Shown piece by piece: positions 41,230 through 53,291 of a stretch of DNA of 64,000 nt. The notes beneath the pieces were generated by a model. That model was not told the DNA's origin and did not search any database. It saw nothing but the letters and a program-made list of their open reading frames with translations. Origin of the DNA: Eleginops maclovinus. Lineage: Eukaryota > Chordata > Actinopteri > Perciformes > Eleginopidae. The position numbers and the translations under genes are program-made. The stretch is taken from contig NC_086365.1 of NCBI RefSeq assembly GCF_036324505.1, positions 9,560,155 through 9,624,154 of the forward strand. Direction: 5' to 3'. The number at the start of each line of letters is the position of its first letter. The stretch's first letter is position 1.

Positions 41230-42010
41230 TGTATAACATACTGTCTGTTCTTCAACATACTATGCCATTTTTCTACATACCGTACTATGTTGATTTTGTG
41301 ACATTTTCAACACATTATACTATTTTATTTTTCTTATAATTCCAACATACTACTCTATGTGGTTTCTTCGAAAAATCAGAAAAAACTGCATAGTCCAGTA
41401 CAGATGTGTCCAAACTTTTTGCCACATACAGAAAAATATACGAAGGGCTGGTCCCCTCACTAGAGGTGAGGAATATTGCCTCATAAGTTATAAGTTGGCT
41501 AAATCAAATGTAGGTCTGTATCACAGCCTATATCACAGCTCTCCTTAGGGTTTTATTTATTTTGTTACAAACAGTGTTGGCAGATCGTCCCTTAAAACAG
41601 AAGCCTCAGATTGCTTATAATAAGGGGAAATAGGAAGGGTATATTTCAAGCTTACTTTGTAAATAAGTTATTGGTTTATTTATCAACTAAGATTCACTGA
41701 ATCTATTTGAAAAACTACGCTTATTAACACACGAAAACTGTGTCATATATGTTTACATATATATTTAATAAGTACAATACAAGACAAGCACAAGTTTCAT
41801 GTGTGGGCCATACTCCATTATACTTTGGACATTTTCTGAGGGCCAATTCAAAATGGACAACGGGCTGCGGTTGGCCCCCAGGCCGTTATTTGGACACCCC
41901 TAGTATAGTATGTCGAAAAAATTGAAAACGACATAGGTATACGCTGAAGATTATAGAAAATATAACAAAGTATAGTATTTCTAAAAACGACATAGAATAC
42001 ACTATGTCAC
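41230..42010. mobile_element. CATACTATG-type repeat split by a later insertion
   Basis: The left flank (CAACATACTATGCCATTTTTC, near 41252) and the right flank (TAGTATGTCGAAAAAATTG, near 41904) are inverted relatives and repeat CATACTATG/CATAGTATG-like units. The middle (41401-41902) is a different element. Confidence 0.6.
41401..41902. mobile_element. hAT-like non-autonomous element, nested
   Basis: The left end CAGATGTGTCCAAACTTTTT and right end TTTGGACACCCCTA are imperfect inverted ends of the fish CAGGGGTGTCCAA class. Eight bases on the left (GTCCAGTA) and right (GTATAGTA, 41903-41910) match at six positions, as expected for a decayed 8-bp target duplication. Confidence 0.65.
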
Positions 42011-42516
42011 TAAACCTATGGCATAAATGCCAATGTGTTAAAAGGCAACATATTGGGGAATTGTGTGCATGGATTTTCAGACTTACATCTAATAGAATAA
42101 AGCAGGTTTCATTTATTTTTCCAACTATCGTAAGTCACTTTTGATAAAAGCATCAGCTCAACAAAATCAAATGTAATGTAACACCTCAGTGCACCATCCT
42201 GCTGCTTCTTTATGCATCACTGTAGCCAAACTGGAACCGGAATTGTGCAATTACGCGTCCTGACTTTTGAGCCCTGCATCCGTCAATTATTTAATTTTAA
42301 AATGTTTACGAATTGTGCCATTTTTCAGCCCGCAGGAACATATTATTCTGAACTGGATGAAGGATCCAGAAGCGAACAGTGCTGACAACATTTCCCAGAA
42401 GAGCTGATGGGGGACACATTTCAGCAGCAGCAGACAGATCCGCAATTTACAGCGCAGGGACGCAGGCCACTGTGATTGGCTGTGAGCTTTAAGTGCAAGA
42501 GGTCACCTTGTGAAAA

Positions 42517-42523
42517 TATAAAA
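42517..42523 (+). promoter_or_regulatory. kiss2 TATA box
   Basis: TATAAAA about 90 bases upstream of the kiss2 start codon. AGGTCACCTTG just upstream (42500-42510) contains a nuclear-receptor half site, but no complete element is evident. Confidence 0.7.
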
Positions 42524-42611
42524 CAGGTCTGAAATGAATGTTAGTACCTGCTGAGTAGGTGAGCATTGATACTTTTTATCTTAACTGCCCGGACACAGAT
42601 TCTGTCCCAAC

Positions 42612-43827
42612 ATGAGACTTGTGGCTCTGGCTGTGGTGTGCGGGCTCATTGTGGCTCAGGATGGACGAAGTGTGGAAACAGCTCTGCCGGGATTTGACTC
42701 TGCACACAGGACACGTGCAACAGGTGGGAAACCTAATGAAATTAAACTAGAAAAAGGCTTTAACTTAAAGATTTCCTTCATGGAACAGCACATTTAACTT
42801 GGCTGGGGGAAGACAACTTTACATTTACGCAAGTACTGCATTTTATAACAACTTAAAATGCTCTTTTTATCTTAATTTCTTCAATAGATAAGAGGGATGT
42901 TTTTAATCCTGTTTTGCAAAGGCAACATATAATCATTTTAAATCTAATTACACTCAGAAGTCAACCAAGAAGGCCTCTTTAAAATCAGCTTTAAAATAAT
43001 GTATGAAGGGAGATTTTTCTAGAGCTCTTAGACAAGATGATGCTTGCCATGGAGCAAAGGGAAAATGATTGACAGTGACTGTCACCTGCACCTTGATATT
43101 ATATCCAATGTGTTTTGCTGACTTTTGTTGCTGTTCCATCCTTATTAGTGTATTGTTATTAGTAATGCAATCTAAATACTGTTAAAATGTATATGATTTG
43201 GGAATATAAATAGTGTCATGTCAGGACAAAATAGCAATTTAAACTGAATAATGATAATATATTACTCTTAGGCAAGTAATGTTATATATAGGCACTTGAA
43301 AGCAGAACGTTTCCATATATCAATTTCTTGACATTTATTAAACATGTATGTTAAGAACCTAAATGTACATTAGGTAGATTGTAGTAACTGAACAAATATA
43401 AATATCAGCATTGAAATTCGACTAATATGTTGGTGTGTTATGTAACGTTGAATAAAGTTGGATATCACTGAGTTTGGTCAGGACCGGCCCGGACCGATTT
43501 GCTGCCCTAATTTTAGCTTTGTTTATTTTTAGCTGTGAGCTGATGTGTGCTGCTGTTTCCTCAGGGTCAGTCGTCTCTGCACTCCGGAGATCTGCGGGAG
43601 AGTTTCTGACGGAAGATGGAGCCCCGTGTATGTCCCTCAGGGAAAACGAGGACCAAAGGCAGCTCCTGTGCAACCCCCGCCGGGGTAAATTCAACATCAA
43701 CGCGTTCGGGTTCCGCTTCGGGAAACGCTACAACGGCTACATCTACAGAAGAGCGGTAAAACGAGCCAGGAGAAATAAACTCTCACCCCTTCTTCTATTC
43801 TCGCGAAAGGTCGAGGTGCCTACCTGA
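42612..43827 (+). CDS. kiss2: Kisspeptin-2 prohormone
   Basis: Secreted neuropeptide precursor of the reproductive axis, acting on Kiss receptors. Two exons, 42612-42723 and 43565-43827, join in phase to give 124 residues. The signal peptide is MRLVALAVVCGLIVAQDG. The core decapeptide FNINAFGFRF (residues 80-89, nt 43690-43719) is preceded by RRGK and followed by the amidation/cleavage site GKR. Then follows the basic tail typical of fish Kiss2 (YIYRRAVKRAR, ending VEVPT). Gene structure, precursor layout and position next to gys2 and ldhb all fit kiss2. The core differs from the usual fish form FNFNPFGLRF at three positions, including Leu to Phe in the FGLRF end. kiss1 is less likely given the N-terminal Phe and the locus. 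Confidence 0.95.
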
Positions 43828-43949
43828 AACAGATGTGAGTCTTCCTCTGAGGACACGGGTCCCATTGGTGGAATTTCAACATGTGACAAGAGTTTTCCCG
43901 CTTGTATTTGAAAATGGCCTTTCACTTGAGGTACAGATGTGTTTCTGTG

Positions 43950-43955
43950 AATAAA
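43950..43955 (+). terminator. kiss2 polyadenylation signal AATAAA
   Basis: AATAAA about 120 bases after the kiss2 stop codon. Confidence 0.8.
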
Positions 43956-44151
43956 ACTTTTATACTTACCTTGACTGTGTCATTATTTATAAGCAGTCTA
44001 ATCAAGAAGGATTTTTATTAATAGGGACGATGTGCTTGATTTCTTCTGCATTGCCTTTTTAAATTTAACAAATAATCCATAAATTGTTCAGCAGTCAAAT
44101 AAACACGCTCTTAAGAATGTGTATACGAGATCATTCTTCAATTAGAAAGAT

Positions 44152-44628
44152 GTAAAACTTGTGTCAAATTCACCAATCAATAGCATATCTACAATTAAAA
44201 CACAAAAAGCTATTTAACTTACGATTGAAGGATCTGTTAAATACTCATTTTATTTTTAATTAACAAATAAAAGCGTAACTGCTTCTGGTTCCATATCACA
44301 GAATTGTGTATATAATCGATATCAGTACATTTTGAAAATTGTATAATAATGACTTCCCTATCTTTTAATTCCCGAAAATATTACCTCCTTAAATGATTGG
44401 GATCTGTTATCTTTTATTCTCCTGATGTAAATAATAGTATTACCGGCCACAGTTGCTTTTTAACAAGGCTTTCTTTCCAAAACATCTGATAAAATCTGCT
44501 TTTAATTAACTCTTCTACTTGAATGAATGGCATTGGTTACATAAATTAATCCTAAGGCTAGAGTAAAACTTGTGTCAAATTCGCTTTTGCCGCTTTTATT
44601 TAACAGATCCTTCAATCGTAAGTTAAAT
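44152..44628. repeat. 31-bp perfect inverted repeat with a paired direct repeat
   Basis: 44212-44242 (ATTTAACTTACGATTGAAGG and following) is the exact inverse of 44598-44628. A 20-base direct repeat, GTAAAACTTGTGTCAAATTC, occurs at 44152-44171 and 44563-44582, so each inverted arm is preceded by the same block. The arrangement suggests a rearranged mobile-element remnant. Confidence 0.8.
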
Positions 44629-45288
44629 CACATATCTCTATCATCCCTATAATGCATTCATATGTTGATCTACGCATGAATACATATCATATAGTGAGCT
44701 ACTCTGTTGGAATACATAATATATTAAACGTGTGTAAATGCTTAATCTCCATGCATTATTAACAAAAGGTCAAAAATAAAACACACACTGGCTTTCTTTA
44801 GGTTCAAATGTATTAAGTTACACACAGGGTCAGACAACTAATGTTTAAAAAAAAAATTGTGCTGGACATTCCCACTCGTCCTCTGCTGCTCCATCTGTCT
44901 TTACACTGAAGAAACAGGAAGGGGAGAAAAATCCACTTTCACATTTACAATGCCACAATTTCACTGCGGTAGGGAACCATTTAAGACGAAGGTGCAAGGA
45001 AATATGTGTTCTTTTGAATATTTAGGGTCTTCCATTAGACTTTTATGGTCTTTCTCTTAGTGATTCCCTGCAGGAGACTAAAGGAATGACTCTCGACAGT
45101 ACGTGATGATGGGTACAAGGAGAGACTTCTTAAAGGGTTGTGCTTGATCCTAGTCCAAACTGTTTACAGAGTACAGTAACACAGGTCGGTTTACATATCT
45201 TAACACAGAAACAACGTTAGCTTACTATCTGCTGGGGAGGAAATCCGTAATTTTAAAGGAGCATACCAGTGTTTTCTTAGACTTCACA

Positions 45289-45294
45289 TTTATT
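45289..45294 (-). terminator. ldhb polyadenylation signal AATAAA
   Basis: Minus-strand AATAAA about 190 bases past the ldhb stop codon. Confidence 0.7.
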
Positions 45295-45481
45295 GACAGG
45301 AAGTTGATGACATTTTGCAGCACTGATATGAAAACAGTTCAATCAGGCTAGATGATGAAAAACACTTGTATTCTCCTTCAAAATAAGAGATACAGACTAA
45401 TGGGAAGGGGTGTTATGTAAGGAGTGTGCGTATCAGCAGCCCTCTCTGCATCATGGGTTTTGAGTGTCGTTGTGGGTGTGT

Positions 45482-45655
45482 TCAGATGTCCTTCAGATCC
45501 TTCTGGATGCCCCACAGTGTGTCAGCACTGTTCCTCAGCTGGCCCACTTCGGCATCCGTCAGCGTCATGTTGACCACGCTGCTCACGCCGGTGCTGTTCA
45601 GCACGCAGGGCAGAGACAGGAAGACCTCTTCACCGATACCATACATGTCCTGAAA

Positions 45656-45741
<86 letters not shown>

Positions 45742-48700
45742 GGTTAGGGTAGGGAGCACAAATTGTGAGTAAATGGTGGAGTCAGTATACAAAGCAACCA
45801 GCAGTGAATGACACGCAAGCTTTGATTATTATTTACATAATATTTTAATTATTGTTTATTTACATAGGTATCTTTCTTTTATATATATATATATATATAT
45901 ATACATTATTCTGATTTCAATTGTTTTAGAAAAAGAGATCTAAAGTGATTAGAATAATACCTTTTGTTTCATATGACATTTTAGTATTTTTCAAAATTAT
46001 ATCAATTAGACAATCTCAGTGAGAACTATTAGAAATAGCGAGGAGCATGGATGAAGGTTGTGATCATTTGATGCAAGTCCAAAAACAACCAAGTAGCCCT
46101 AGGGTCCTGAAGACCCCATATTAATTGTACATTGTAATGAAACACATTGCAACAGTTTAGTAATAAGCACCACTAAGGCAGTCTGAAATGATGAGGAAAT
46201 GAGGGCCTTGTGTAAAATTGAACAACTTAACTTGTCAAAAATACAAAATACTAGATTAATAACAGCCGTTACTAATGGCTTTGCTAGTTTTTGCCCATGT
46301 TAGTGTGTATTTCCTGTGTGTCTCACCTTGACCATGGTGGAGACAGGATGGACCCGGCTCATGTTCTTGATGATGCTCTCCGACAGGTCGGCCACGCTGA
46401 GACCGATGGCCCAGTTGGTGTAGCCCTTCAGCTTGATCACCTCGTAGGCACTGGAAACAAACACACTCTCAACATCTATAAAGCAACCCGCTTATAACAA
46501 ATATGTTTTTATAAAATGTACGTTCTGGCTAGAACTTGTAAAAAACTGTGTTTGTAAAATCTATTGGTCTAAATGTCTAAAGCATATATACCATAAGTAT
46601 GTCTTATTATAAGTAGACTGTAATTACTTTGATTGCTTAATAATAAACCATTTATCATGCCATCATAAGATTTAATTATAAAGAGTAATGAATGCTAACA
46701 CAACCTGCTTATTACAATAGCTGTCTTTGATGCGCAGCTTGAGGTCTGACAGGCTTTATTGACTGAAGCTGGCACTAACACCGCCACGGGTAGAGGTTGC
46801 ATTCCCTACAGACACCTCGTATATGTGGCTATCATCTTAACTGGGTTGACAACAGGATCATTCTGAGAAATCATAACATAGGAAAGATGTGTTCTTGGTT
46901 TTTTAACAGAGAGGAAAATTGAAATTGAAACAGAAGATAGCGGAACAGGACGTGGAAATCTTGGTGATGAGATTTGCCAGGTCTTCTTGATAAATTACCT
47001 TTTCTGAAACTCAAACCTAATTGGGTTTAGTTATCTGTTCACGCTCTCCCATATTTCCTCACACACTCCGTACCTGTCCACTACAGCCTTGTGCGTGGCC
47101 TTCCACTGCTCGTTATCACCATCAGTGCCGATATCAGGGTTCAGCTTCTGCAGGTTGACTCCTGCCACGTTAGCACCACTCCAAACAGGCACTGAAAAAA
47201 CAACAACACACAAAGTCAATACTGCTCTATGTTTCAGGTCAGGTAACATTCACCATATCCAACAAATATTCCTATGAGCATTTATTGATTATATATATAT
47301 ACAGTATATATATATATATATATATATGAGTGTGTTCCCGATGTGAACCCACCGCTGGTGTCTCCGTGCTCCCCCAGCACCCAGCCGTTAAAGGAGCTGG
47401 CGTGGATGCCCAGGCGCTCGGCCATCATGTAGCGAAAGCGGGCTGAGTCCAGGTTGGTGCCGCTGCCGATGACACGGTGCTTAGGCAGACCGCTCAGCTT
47501 CCAGGTCACATAAGTCAGCACGTCAACTGTGGAAGGAGTGTGGAGTTATTGATAAGAAAACGTCTTCTGTGAACAAGTCTTCTGCAATTCCACCCAAGCT
47601 CCTCTCCCTTTGAAACCCAGATATGATTTGTATTCACCAGGGTTGGAGACCACCACCAGGGTGCAGTTGGGGCTGTACTTAATGATCTGGGGGATAATGG
47701 ACTTGAAGACGTTCACGTTCCTCTGCACCAGGTTGAGGCGGCTCTCGCCCTCCTGCTGGCGTACACCGGCCGTCACCACCACCAGGCGAGAGTTAGCTGT
47801 CACTGCGTAGTCTGGAGGAAGAGGAGAGAAAGGGAAACACGATGTGATGAAGAGACGTCTGGGGTTGTTTCTCTTAAAGCGCAGATGTTTGTCAGCAGCA
47901 GGTACTGACCTGTGTCAGCGACTATCTTGGAGGTTTTGAGGAAGAGGCTGCCGTGCTGCAGGTCCATCACCTCCCCCTTGAGGCGATCCTTCATCACATC
48001 CACCAGAGCAAGCTCATCACACAGGTCCTGTCCAGAGGAGGAGGAGGAAGAAGAGGAAGAGGAGGAAGATGATTATTAAGGAGAGAAGTTATGTCCATTT
48101 CACTTTTATTTGGCAGGCATATATCCTATTTATTCAACAGGGTTTTAATTTGAATTTCATTTTAGAATTGTTATGGTTTATGGTTACTGGATCGTTTTGA
48201 TGATCTACTTTTCATATACATAAAAACTAAAGTAATGAAATGTAACCAAAATGTGACTGACATTAATGACATATGCAGATGAAATGCCTCATTATTATAA
48301 AGCATAACTATAAATAATGAAAAATAGGTGTGTGCAATATGATTTAACACTATGCAGCATATTGAAGACATTTTGATATGACACTGGTGTACAGGAAATT
48401 GTATTTATATATATATATAAATATATATTTCACATTTAAGAGTTAAACAGCAACAAGAGTGTGAATCCACTTTAAGACAAATGAATGTAAGGAACAATAT
48501 ATCAGCATTTACAGCCTGAAATACATATGTATACTGTGAAGACATATTAAACATCCATTAAACGGCCATTTCTGCTGCACTCTAAAATAAATGGCAGTAC
48601 ACTGTCACTACTGTAAAATATATCGCAATTTACACATGTCTATAAATCATATTTTTGTAAAGGTCCTTTTCTATTTTTCTTAAAATGAGAAAACCCATTG

Positions 48701-48851
48701 TGAAGGGGTCGTTGTGTCTTACCCGGAGCAGGATGCTGATGGCGCAGGCCATGCCCACCTGGCCCACCCCCACCACGGTCACCTTGTTCCTGGGGGGCTC
48801 AGCTGAGGTGCTGGCCAGAGGGCTGATCAGCTGCTGTAGCACTGAGGACAT
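45482..48851 (-). CDS. ldhb: L-lactate dehydrogenase, B type
   Basis: NAD-dependent interconversion of lactate and pyruvate; cytosolic tetramer. Seven coding exons: 48851-48723, 48027-47910, 47811-47638, 47526-47353, 47191-47074, 46450-46327 and 45649-45482. They give 334 residues, the standard length. Visible: nucleotide-binding GVGQVG (28-33), the loop [14 protein letters not shown], substrate Arg in NLDSARFRY, catalytic His in LGEHGDTS, and the end [10 protein letters not shown]. The first coding exon starts ten bases after an acceptor at 48861, so a non-coding exon lies upstream. Teleosts carry B-type duplicates, including the eye- or liver-restricted LDH-C. The N-terminus [14 protein letters not shown] and end [12 protein letters not shown] could suit that paralogue, and I cannot separate ldhb from ldhc/ldhbb without a tree. 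A (UG)n tract sits at the last acceptor. Confidence 0.93.
45662..45734 (-). repeat. (GT)n tract at the ldhb last-exon acceptor
   Basis: About 36 CA units on the plus strand read as GU repeats in the ldhb transcript. They end some 12 bases before the acceptor of the last coding exon (TATGTTTTCAG at 45650). Confidence 0.95.
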
Positions 48852-49789
48852 GATGGCAGCTGCAGGGAGACACAAAATGAGTCAGCATTTGCATTTCAGC
48901 TTCTCTGTCTCTTAGTCAATGTTTTTAGTCTTTGGTTACAAATGCCTGAAATAAGTTATGTCATTAATACAAGCTTCAGAGATTTAAACATTGTATGCTA
49001 CGACATAAAATATATGATTTTTCTTTTCATTATTGTAATTGATTTGTAACTGGATAACATGACTGAAAGCCAGGATATAAACACATTTGTAGACCAGAAC
49101 CATTTACGCCATTTTTGTTCAAAGAATGAGTCAACCATGATGTCATCATCGAAATTGTCACCAATCAATTTCTGTCATTTCTAAAACTGATAAACAGAAT
49201 ACATAAATCCCTTAATCCTGTATATAGGTCCAAGTGAAAATAATGGCAAACAAATGCAACAAATCATACTTTGAATAACAAAATAGAAGCAGTCAGAACA
49301 CCTAAAGCCCATGTGAAGGTAAGAGCCATGACTACAAACACTTACAGGAACATGAGCGGATGGGCACCAAGAAGCGAGACATCAAGACAAAGGAGCTTAG
49401 ATCAACAGCTGACTCCTTTCTACTACCCAGTGAGCATTATAAATACTGAAGTGGTATCAGGGTTTCACTATTATAATTTTCGTAACTTTCAGTAACAGCA
49501 TCATCATCATATCCCAGCATTTGTTTGAGCGCCATGCTAATCTGAACTTTACAAAACGTGTTCATTATCATATCCATCCCTACACCAGAGTCTGTGCGAT
49601 TTGTATAACACTGTCAGTAGCTATCATTTCTGATGCTGTCATCCTCTGATACACCGTGGTTGTCACTTATCACAAGAATACGGTGTTCCTCGTGGATTGC
49701 CTGATGTCCCGCGAGGCCTGATAAAGCCACTACATACCACAACTGGAAATGGGTAGGGTTTTTTTCTGTTCATTTTAGAATGTCTTTAC

Positions 49790-49960
49790 ATTATAATTTC
49801 ATATATCTGCGCTTTCGTCCAAAGCAACTTCAATACACTTCGCTATGCTGTAGACATGCATACGATAAAGATCTAGCATAAGGACATTTTGACAGTGACT
49901 GCAGGGTATGGGGATCGAACCCCAACTTGTAGACACCATAAGCCACAGCCGGCCTTTAGC
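49790..49960. repeat. Dispersed repeat remnant
   Basis: CGCTTTCGTCCAAAGCAACT followed about 100 bases later by GGGGATCGAACCCC matches a common fish interspersed repeat. The second motif imitates a tRNA T-arm, but no tRNA cloverleaf surrounds it. Confidence 0.5.
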
Positions 49961-51717
49961 ATCTTTTACTGAGGATCATTTTTTGTCTATGTTAATGAGG
50001 TTGAATCTAGTGCTGGGCGGCATACTTCATACAGAAGTTTGGGATTCTGTAGAAAGACACAAGCTCCAATTTTCTTCCAATTTACCCTATTATACAAATA
50101 AGTCAAATAAAAACATTATTATAAAGTATAATTATATAATTCAGCGTTAATTGCCACAAACAAACAAAGCTTTCCTCAACATGTCATCTCAGGCAGAACT
50201 TGCCCCAAATATATTTTATGAGTAACACCTTTCAAACTCTATCGAATACCCATTTTAAAAGTAATTTAACTTTTTCTAATGTAATTCCTAGAAAGGCTTG
50301 GCTAAGTGCTGAATGTTTCTAGTAAAAAAAAGGATAGCACTGCTCCAAGGGATGATAGAACATTTAAATTAGCAGAAGACAAAGCTTTTACTTCCAGGTT
50401 ATCATTGCGAAAAGTGAAGACAGTGTGTTATGGCTATAAAATAACGGCAATAGTGGTTAGACCAGTTTTCTAAGCCACACTTTCACTGTACATGCTGTCA
50501 GTGTGAACCTGTACAGGGATTTTGGCCTGGGTATCAGAAATATCAAAATAATGTAGTGTATGTCCACTTTACAGCAGCAACTGTGGTTACTGTGTGTGCT
50601 CTGGTCCAGTTTCAAGCTAATTTGGTCATTCAGTGTTGAACTTCCTCATAGACAGCACTGCTTATGTGATTTTAAAAATCAACAGTTGAAATTGATCCTT
50701 TTTATAGTAAAGGTCAACTTTACACCACCGTGTAAACCATAGGAAGCTCAGGGACTTGGGCATGTTGAAAAAATAATTGGACTGAGATTAAAAATGACTT
50801 TGACCAGACCTCAGCATGTGGGCCGTCACAACAGGCAGATTTCAAATCACATCAATGTCACAGAGCGGGACAACATGAGGTGCTGCTCACAAAGACAGGA
50901 CACGGTGTACAACTCAAACCAGGTCACAACAAAACAATGTTGAGAAGATGTTATTAGATTTAAAATATAACTATGCAAACACACAAAGATCCCTGAAGGC
51001 CCCAAGGCCTTATGTTAGGAACGGGTGACCTTAGCCATCAGTACGAAGAACAAAGCCCTGTGAGCTCATGTCCTATCTGGCACAAGGCTGACAACAAATT
51101 CAGATACCAGGTCATATCAAGGATGACATGAAACTTGAAAAAGAACACAAGGAGAGTTGGTTTGCGGGTCTAAAAAACCTCCTGGCTCTTTTGGGCTGCC
51201 CAGCAATCCGGCACTTATTCGTGAGACAATAGAGCTACTGAACCACACAATGCCTCATTTAAGCCTCCAAAAAAATCACTTATATAATCGGTTCACCAGC
51301 TGTATTGCTAGGTGAATGGGTTCTGCAACACAGACATTAGATACTCATTTTAGCAATGTACATGCCTAATTGTTCCTTTATTTTCTGTCATTTTAGCGTA
51401 ATTGGGGTTGGGTTACAGCCTGGCCTCAGCCATCCATTATGGTGAAAGTGGGTACATACTGTACTCCGTTTGAACGAATGCTTCACACATAATGAATACA
51501 GTGTTAATTAATATGAATCCGAGAGGGGAAAGAGTTCAAGCTCATCATGAGTTCTCTGGGATGTCTCTTCCAGTCATTGGGACATTTAAATACAAATACA
51601 GGCCTATAAACACTGGAAAAAGTCAGGTGCACAACACGGCTGTGGGCAGTGTGCTCGCAAAAACACATCATCGCTAACGTGATGGAATGTAAAGTAAAAT
51701 CTCAATAACGTGTTTTA

Positions 51718-51772
51718 TTATTATCATTACTATTATTATTACTATTATTATTATTATTGTTATTATATTAGA
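51718..51772. repeat. ATT-rich microsatellite
   Basis: Imperfect run of ATT/TTA units with ACT and ATC interruptions. Confidence 0.85.
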
Positions 51773-52139
51773 GATAAAGGTCAATGAGCTGCTACAGTAC
51801 AGTAAATGCACTTCGAACACTTGGTGATATTAAAATCGTATCAAAGGCGTCCAAATTCTGCAAGATGGGACATTGAAAATTACAATCAACAACTGTCCGA
51901 GGCAAAATAATAAGGAAACTTTCCTTGCATCGTGCTTCAAATTGTTACATTACATTTCAGTTAACTTCGCGTTCATTGAAAATGGTTCCCTTCAGCCGGC
52001 ATTTCAACTCTGAGCATCCATTGCTGCTCAAGTGTGAAGCACGCATCACTGTGCGCCATGCACCGGACCTCGTAAGGAATATATATATATATTTGAATAA
52101 GGAGAATACTTACGTTTTTAAAGTCTGTTATCCGTTATC

Positions 52140-52285
52140 TGGTCAGAGAGGCGGGGAGAAGGCTAGTGGAGTTATCCCGGTTACAGTGAGGAGGAGGGGG
52201 CGGAGGAGCAGGAGGTGGTGGATGCCAATGTGACCGGGATGCGTTCACATGTGAGGAAGCGGAGCAGAGCGTGATGCCAGTCTGC
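52140..52285 (-). promoter_or_regulatory. GC-rich candidate promoter or 5' exon of ldhb
   Basis: A local GC-rich island with GGGGGCGGAGG at 52195 in an AT-rich region. It lies about 3.3 kb upstream of the ldhb coding start. ldhb needs an upstream non-coding exon, so this is a candidate, but no defining element was found. Confidence 0.3.
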
Positions 52286-53118
52286 GGGGTATTTGCATGT
52301 CTGCAATAAAGAAAGGGGAGACGGAGGTTCAATTTGAAGCTGTAACTCCTGTCTTAAACCTAATTGTGAAGTGTTCACTCCTTAGTCAGGTAGAGGCACA
52401 GCTATCATCAATAAGTAGGTAGGTCATCAAGGATTTCATATCCATTTCTATGCAGCACAAACAATATCAATAAACCTGAAAGGATCGATGCATGATAACT
52501 CATTGATACACATTTCGCCCAAAATATATATATATATTTCATTTCTGCCAAGATAAGGTTAAGGTGCTCAGGTCTGTAGAACTGATACATTGAAATTGGG
52601 GATGGATCTAATATTCACCACTTCTGTAACACCTCTTCATTCTCAGCTGCAGCAGCAACAAAAAACGATTCAGTTGTAGTTTTTATTAAATTGTTATTGT
52701 TTTTTTGTCTGATACTGATGACCGGTAATAATGGAATGTACTTTACCTTTACCTATTACATTTACAGCAAAATGAATACTGTTCTCTATTGTATTTTTAC
52801 ATCCTGACAAACCAGAACAATTATTATCAAACTAACAGTACTGTAATATATAATAATATCACACTGACAGTGGCCATTTTGCCTCATTTAACTGTATATA
52901 CGTTTTAAAGATGATACATCTGCACTATTGGAATAGATGCTGATACATCCATGTGAACATGGTGTTCTCTGCTGATGCTGCACATGTCACATGATGATGG
53001 TGGTGGTGACACAGGCTGGCAGCCAATAGGATGCAGCCGTTGTGCCTTTCTCTTTCTCCAACTGGGTGAGGATGGCTGGCCCTGAAAGGCCCCCACCCAG
53101 CTGCACCGAGGGCCATTG

Positions 53119-53119
<1 letters not shown>

Positions 53120-53211
<92 letters not shown>
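53120..53211. repeat. (GT)n microsatellite
   Basis: About 46 uninterrupted GT units in intergenic sequence. Confidence 0.97.
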
Positions 53212-53212
<1 letters not shown>

Positions 53213-53291
53213 TGGCTCAAACGGCCGTTGGGTGAGGAGAGGATTAGATGGCTATGGAAGGCGGGGCTTACAGGCTGTTACATAACAACAC

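Larger units (their letters stand above)
40500..42516. other. gys2-kiss2 intergenic region, rich in mobile-element remnants
   Basis: The genes are head to head. The first ~750 bases should hold the gys2 5' UTR and promoter, with no TATA box recognised. 41230-42010 is a nested pair of DNA-element remnants. Short pieces of another dispersed repeat appear near 40905-40950 and 42115-42182 (GTAAGTCACTTTTGATAAAAGC). No coding exon is seen. Confidence 0.6.
43828..45288. other. kiss2-ldhb convergent intergenic region
   Basis: kiss2 and ldhb converge. This holds the kiss2 3' UTR, AT-rich sequence with an inverted-repeat structure at 44152-44628, and no supported coding exon. Confidence 0.65.

Noticed and set aside
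42612..43827. kiss1 rather than kiss2
   Set aside because: The locus, the Phe at the start of the core and the basic tail fit kiss2.
45464..45772. Plus-strand 102-codon frame over ldhb exon 7 and the CA tract
   Set aside because: Antisense shadow of the ldhb exon continued through the repeat.
49905..49950. tRNA-like GGGGATCGAACCCC motif
   Set aside because: No acceptor stem, D arm or anticodon arm around it; it belongs to a dispersed repeat.
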